Source: Petrolisthes cinctipes
Taxonomy: Eukaryota > Arthropoda > Malacostraca > Decapoda > Porcellanidae
NCBI GenBank assembly: GCA_033782935.1
Contig: JAWQEG010000490.1
Coordinates: 2,386,001-2,450,000 of the forward strand
Direction: 5' to 3'
DNA length: 64,000 nucleotides
In this document: one piece after another, positions 61,365-64,000 of the stretch
How positions within the stretch are numbered: the first letter of the stretch is position 1
Layout: each line of letters begins with the position of its first letter
Position numbers and translations under genes: made by a program
The notes under the pieces: generated by a model
Told to the model about the DNA's origin: nothing
What the model saw: the letters and a program-made list of their open reading frames with translations, nothing else
Database searches by the model: none

Positions 61365-63675
61365 GATTTTTAGCATGTTTTTAGCCTATATTTTGAAAAC
61401 ATTCTAGCACTGTACAGATTGCTTCTGGGACCCCAAAATATTGAATTTTCGGGTGTTTTGAGCCTGAATTTGAGATATAAACGGGTACAGAAGATGCATG
61501 CACATATCGACTTTTGGGCACCTAAAAGATCGATTTTCAGTATGTTTTGAGCATGTATTTTGAAAATACTCTAGCACGGAGTAGGCATGTACAGATCGCT
61601 TCTGGGACCCCTAAATATCGAATTTTCGGGTGTTTTGGGACTGAATTTGAGATATCGACTTTTTGGCACCTAAAAGATCGATTTTTAGCATGTTTTTAGC
61701 CTATATTTTGAAAATATTCTAGCACTGAGTAGGCATGTACAGATTGCTTCTGGGACCCCAAAATATTGATTTTTCGGGTGTTTTGAGCCTGAATTTGAGA
61801 TATAAATGGGTACAGAAGATATATGCACATATTGACTTTGGGCACCAAAAATATCGATTTTCAGCATGTTTTGGGCCTGAATTTTGAAAATACTCTAACA
61901 CGGAGTAGGCATGTACAGATCGCTTTTGGGACCCCAAAATATCGAATTCTCGGGTGTTTAGGGCCAGAATTTGAGATATAAACGGGTACAGAAGATGCAT
62001 GCACATATCGACTTTTGGGCACCTAAAAGATCGATTTTCAGTATGTTTTTGGCCTGTATTTTGAAAATACTCTAACAAGGAGTAGGCATGTACAGATACC
62101 TTCTGGGACCTCTAAATATCGAATTTTCGTGTGTTTTGGGACTTAATTTGATATATCGATTTTTTGGCACCTAAAATGTCGATTTTTAGCATGTTTTTAG
62201 CCTATATTTTGAAAATATTCTAGCACTGTGTAGGCATGTACAGATTGCTTCTGGGACCCCAAAATATTGAATTTTCGGGTATATTTTGAGAATGAATTTG
62301 AGATATAAACGGGTACAGAAGATACATGCACATATTGACTTTGGGCATCTAAAATATCGATTTTCAGCATGTTTTAGGCCTGTATTTTGAAAATACTCTA
62401 ACACTGTACAGATTGCTTCTGGGACCCCAAAATATTGAATTTTCGGGTGTTTTAAGCCTGAATTTGAGATATAAACGGGTACTGAAGATGCATGCACATA
62501 TCGACTTTTGTGCACCTAAAAGATCGATTTTCAGTATGTTTTGAGCATGTATTTTGAAAATACTCTAACACGGAGTAGGCATGTACAGATCGCTTCTGGG
62601 ACCCCTAAATATCGAATTTTCGGGTGTTTTGGAACTGAATTTGAGATATTGACTTTTTGGCACCTAAAAGATCGATTTTTAGCATGTTTTTAGCCTATAT
62701 TTTGAAAATATTCTCGCACTGAGTAGGCATGTACAGATTGCTTCTGGGACCCCAAAATATTGAATTTTCGGGTGTTTTGAGCCTGAATTTGAGATATAAA
62801 CGGGTACAGAAGATACATGCACATATTGACTTTGGGCACCAAAAATATCGATTTTCAGCATGTTTTGGGCCTGAATTTTGAAAATACTCTAACACGGAGT
62901 AGGGATGTATAGATCGCTTCTGGGACCCCAAAATATCGAATTTTCGGGTGTTTAGGGCCAGAATTTGAGATATAAACGGGTACAGAAGATGCATGCACAT
63001 ATTGACTTTTGTGCACCTAAAAGATCGATTTTCAGTATGTTTTTGGCCTGTATTTTGAAAATACTCTAACACGGAGTAGGCATGTACAGATACCTTCTGG
63101 GACCTCTAAATATCGAATTTTCGGGTGTTTTGAGACTGAATTTGAGATATCGATTTTTTGGCACCTAAAATGTCGATTTTTAGCATGTTTTTAGCCTCTA
63201 TTTTGAAAATATTCTAGCACTGTGTAGGCATGTACAGATTGCTTCTGGGACCCCAAAATATTGAATTTTCGGGTGTTTTGAGCCTGAATTTGAGATATAA
63301 ACGGGTACAGAAGATACATGCACATATTGACTTTTGGCATCTAAAATATCGATTTTCAGCATGTTTTGGGCCTGTATTTTGAAAATACTCTAACACTGAG
63401 TAGGCATGTACAGATTGCTTCTGGGACCCCAAAATATTGAATTTTCGGGTGTTTTGAGCCTGAATTTGAGATATAAACGGGTACTGAAGATGCATGCACA
63501 TATCGACTTTTGTGCACCTAAAAGATCGATTTTCAGTATGTTTTGAGCAAGTATTTTGAAAATACTCTAACACGGAGTAGGCATGTACAGATCGCTTCTG
63601 GGACCCCTAAATATCGAATTTTCGGGTGTTTTGGGACTGAATTTGAGATATCGACTTTTTGGCACCTAAAAGATC
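61365..63675 (+). repeat. 2311-bp block, copy 2 (tandem duplicate)
   Basis: Units 61365 (315), 61680, 62181 (493), 62674, 63175. Visible differences from copy 1 are few: gaaaacattc near 61394, cacctaaaag for caccgaaaag near 62024, gttttaggcc near 62376, ttctcgcactg near 62711 and gagcaagtatt near 63546. Confidence 0.92.
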
Positions 63676-64000
63676 GATTTTTAGCATGTTTTTAGCCTAT
63701 ATTTTGAAAATATTCTAGCACTGAGTAGGCATGTACAGATTGCTTCTGGGACCCCAAAATATTGAATTTTCGGGTGTTTTGAGCTTGAATTTGAGATATA
63801 AACGGGTACAGAAGATACATGCACATATTGACTTTGGGCACCAAAAATATCGATTTTCAGCATGTTTTGGGCCTGAATTTTGAAAATACTCTAACACGGA
63901 GTAGGCATGTACAGATCGCTTCTGGGACCCCAAAATATCGAATTTTCGGGTGTTTAGGGCCAGAATTTGAGATATAAACGGGTACAGAAGATGCATGCAC

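Larger units (their letters stand above)
1..64000 (+). repeat. Satellite DNA array filling the whole window
   Basis: Every stretch can be assigned to one of three related monomers, all in the same orientation. The anchors gatttttagcatg (A), gattttcagcatg (B) and gattttcagtatg (C) recur in order from the first base to the last. I place 139 higher-order unit starts, about 388 monomers. There is no inversion, no unique spacer and no inserted element. AT-rich monomers of about 170 bp in multi-monomer higher-order repeats are typical of eukaryotic centromeric or pericentromeric satellites. That location is inferred from architecture, because no kinetochore-specific marker can be read from sequence. 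I do not recognise the family. Confidence 0.97.
58553..64000 (+). repeat. Region 6: 2311-bp tandem duplication and trailing partial unit
   Basis: Unit starts: 58553, 59054, 59369, 59870, 60363, 60864, 61365, 61680, 62181, 62674, 63175, 63676. The last unit is cut by the window end inside its B monomer. HOR-I and HOR-II alternate except for the two 315-bp dimers. Confidence 0.92.

Noticed and set aside
1..64000. CRISPR array
   Set aside because: Repeats are about 150-177 bp, directly adjacent and mutually diverged, with no short identical repeat separated by unique spacers.
1..64000. CENP-B box
   Set aside because: I looked for the core nTTCGnnnnAnnCGGGn on both strands of the consensus monomers. 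The best candidate, on the minus strand across attcgatatttaggggt, misses two of nine fixed positions, and other sites miss more. I did not scan every variant monomer.
1..64000. Identification as a known centromere satellite (primate alpha satellite, Arabidopsis 180-bp family, Rhynchospora Tyba)
   Set aside because: Monomer length is similar, but I recognise no sequence match to these families from memory. A database search would be decisive; I make no species or family claim.
1..64000. Telomeric repeats, rDNA or tRNA genes between units
   Set aside because: No telomere-like hexamer or heptamer runs and no conserved RNA gene words were seen. All sequence is accounted for by the three monomer classes.

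Overview
The whole 64-kb window is one uninterrupted, head-to-tail satellite DNA array. I see no gene, RNA gene, transposon, CRISPR array or non-satellite base. This is the architecture of eukaryotic centromeric or pericentromeric (or other heterochromatic) satellite DNA: about 176-bp AT-rich monomers (about 36% GC in a consensus A monomer, counted by hand) arranged in higher-order repeats (HORs). I do not recognise the family and cannot name the species. All coordinates come from reading anchor words by eye (gatttttagcatg, gattttcagcatg, gattttcagtatg). Unit lengths are hand counts and may be off by a base.

Hierarchy. (1) A consensus A monomer is itself an old ungapped duplication of an 88-bp unit: 58 of 88 positions match between its halves. 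(2) Three monomer classes exist: A (176 bp), B (177 bp) and C (148 bp, a B-like monomer lacking 29 bp). (3) A-B-C forms a 501-bp trimer, close to 3 x 167 bp. I place 139 unit starts: 101 trimers, 33 dimers (about 325 bp, made by chimeric A/B or B/C monomers), three tetramers (677 bp), one pentamer (853 bp) and one unit cut by the window end, about 388 monomers in all. (4) Two trimer subfamilies, HOR-I and HOR-II, combine into super-repeats of about 1.0, 1.49 and 1.68 kb. (5) These are copied again in blocks of 0.8, 1.15, 2.3, 2.96, 3.3, 5.2-5.4 and about 7.4 kb.

Layout. 1-9566: irregular mix of trimers and dimers with local 1151- and 825-bp tandem duplications. 9567-23174: a 5.24/5.42-kb block in two tandem copies plus a third, shortened copy. 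23175-41315: mostly a 1493-bp nine-monomer super-repeat, with 3.3-kb, 2.96-kb and 7.4-kb copies laid over it. 41316-58552: alternating HOR-I/HOR-II plus a ten-monomer 1678-bp super-repeat containing the 677-bp tetramer. 58553-64000: a 2311-bp tandem duplication, then a partial unit.

Since there are no genes, there is no pathway. The sequence records repeated unequal exchange or replication-based copying at several scales. Features that could matter for function are a short perfect dyad kept by paired changes in most monomer classes, alternating purine-pyrimidine tracts, near-nucleosomal monomer lengths, and CpG-to-TpG differences between monomer classes. Any centromere role is inference.
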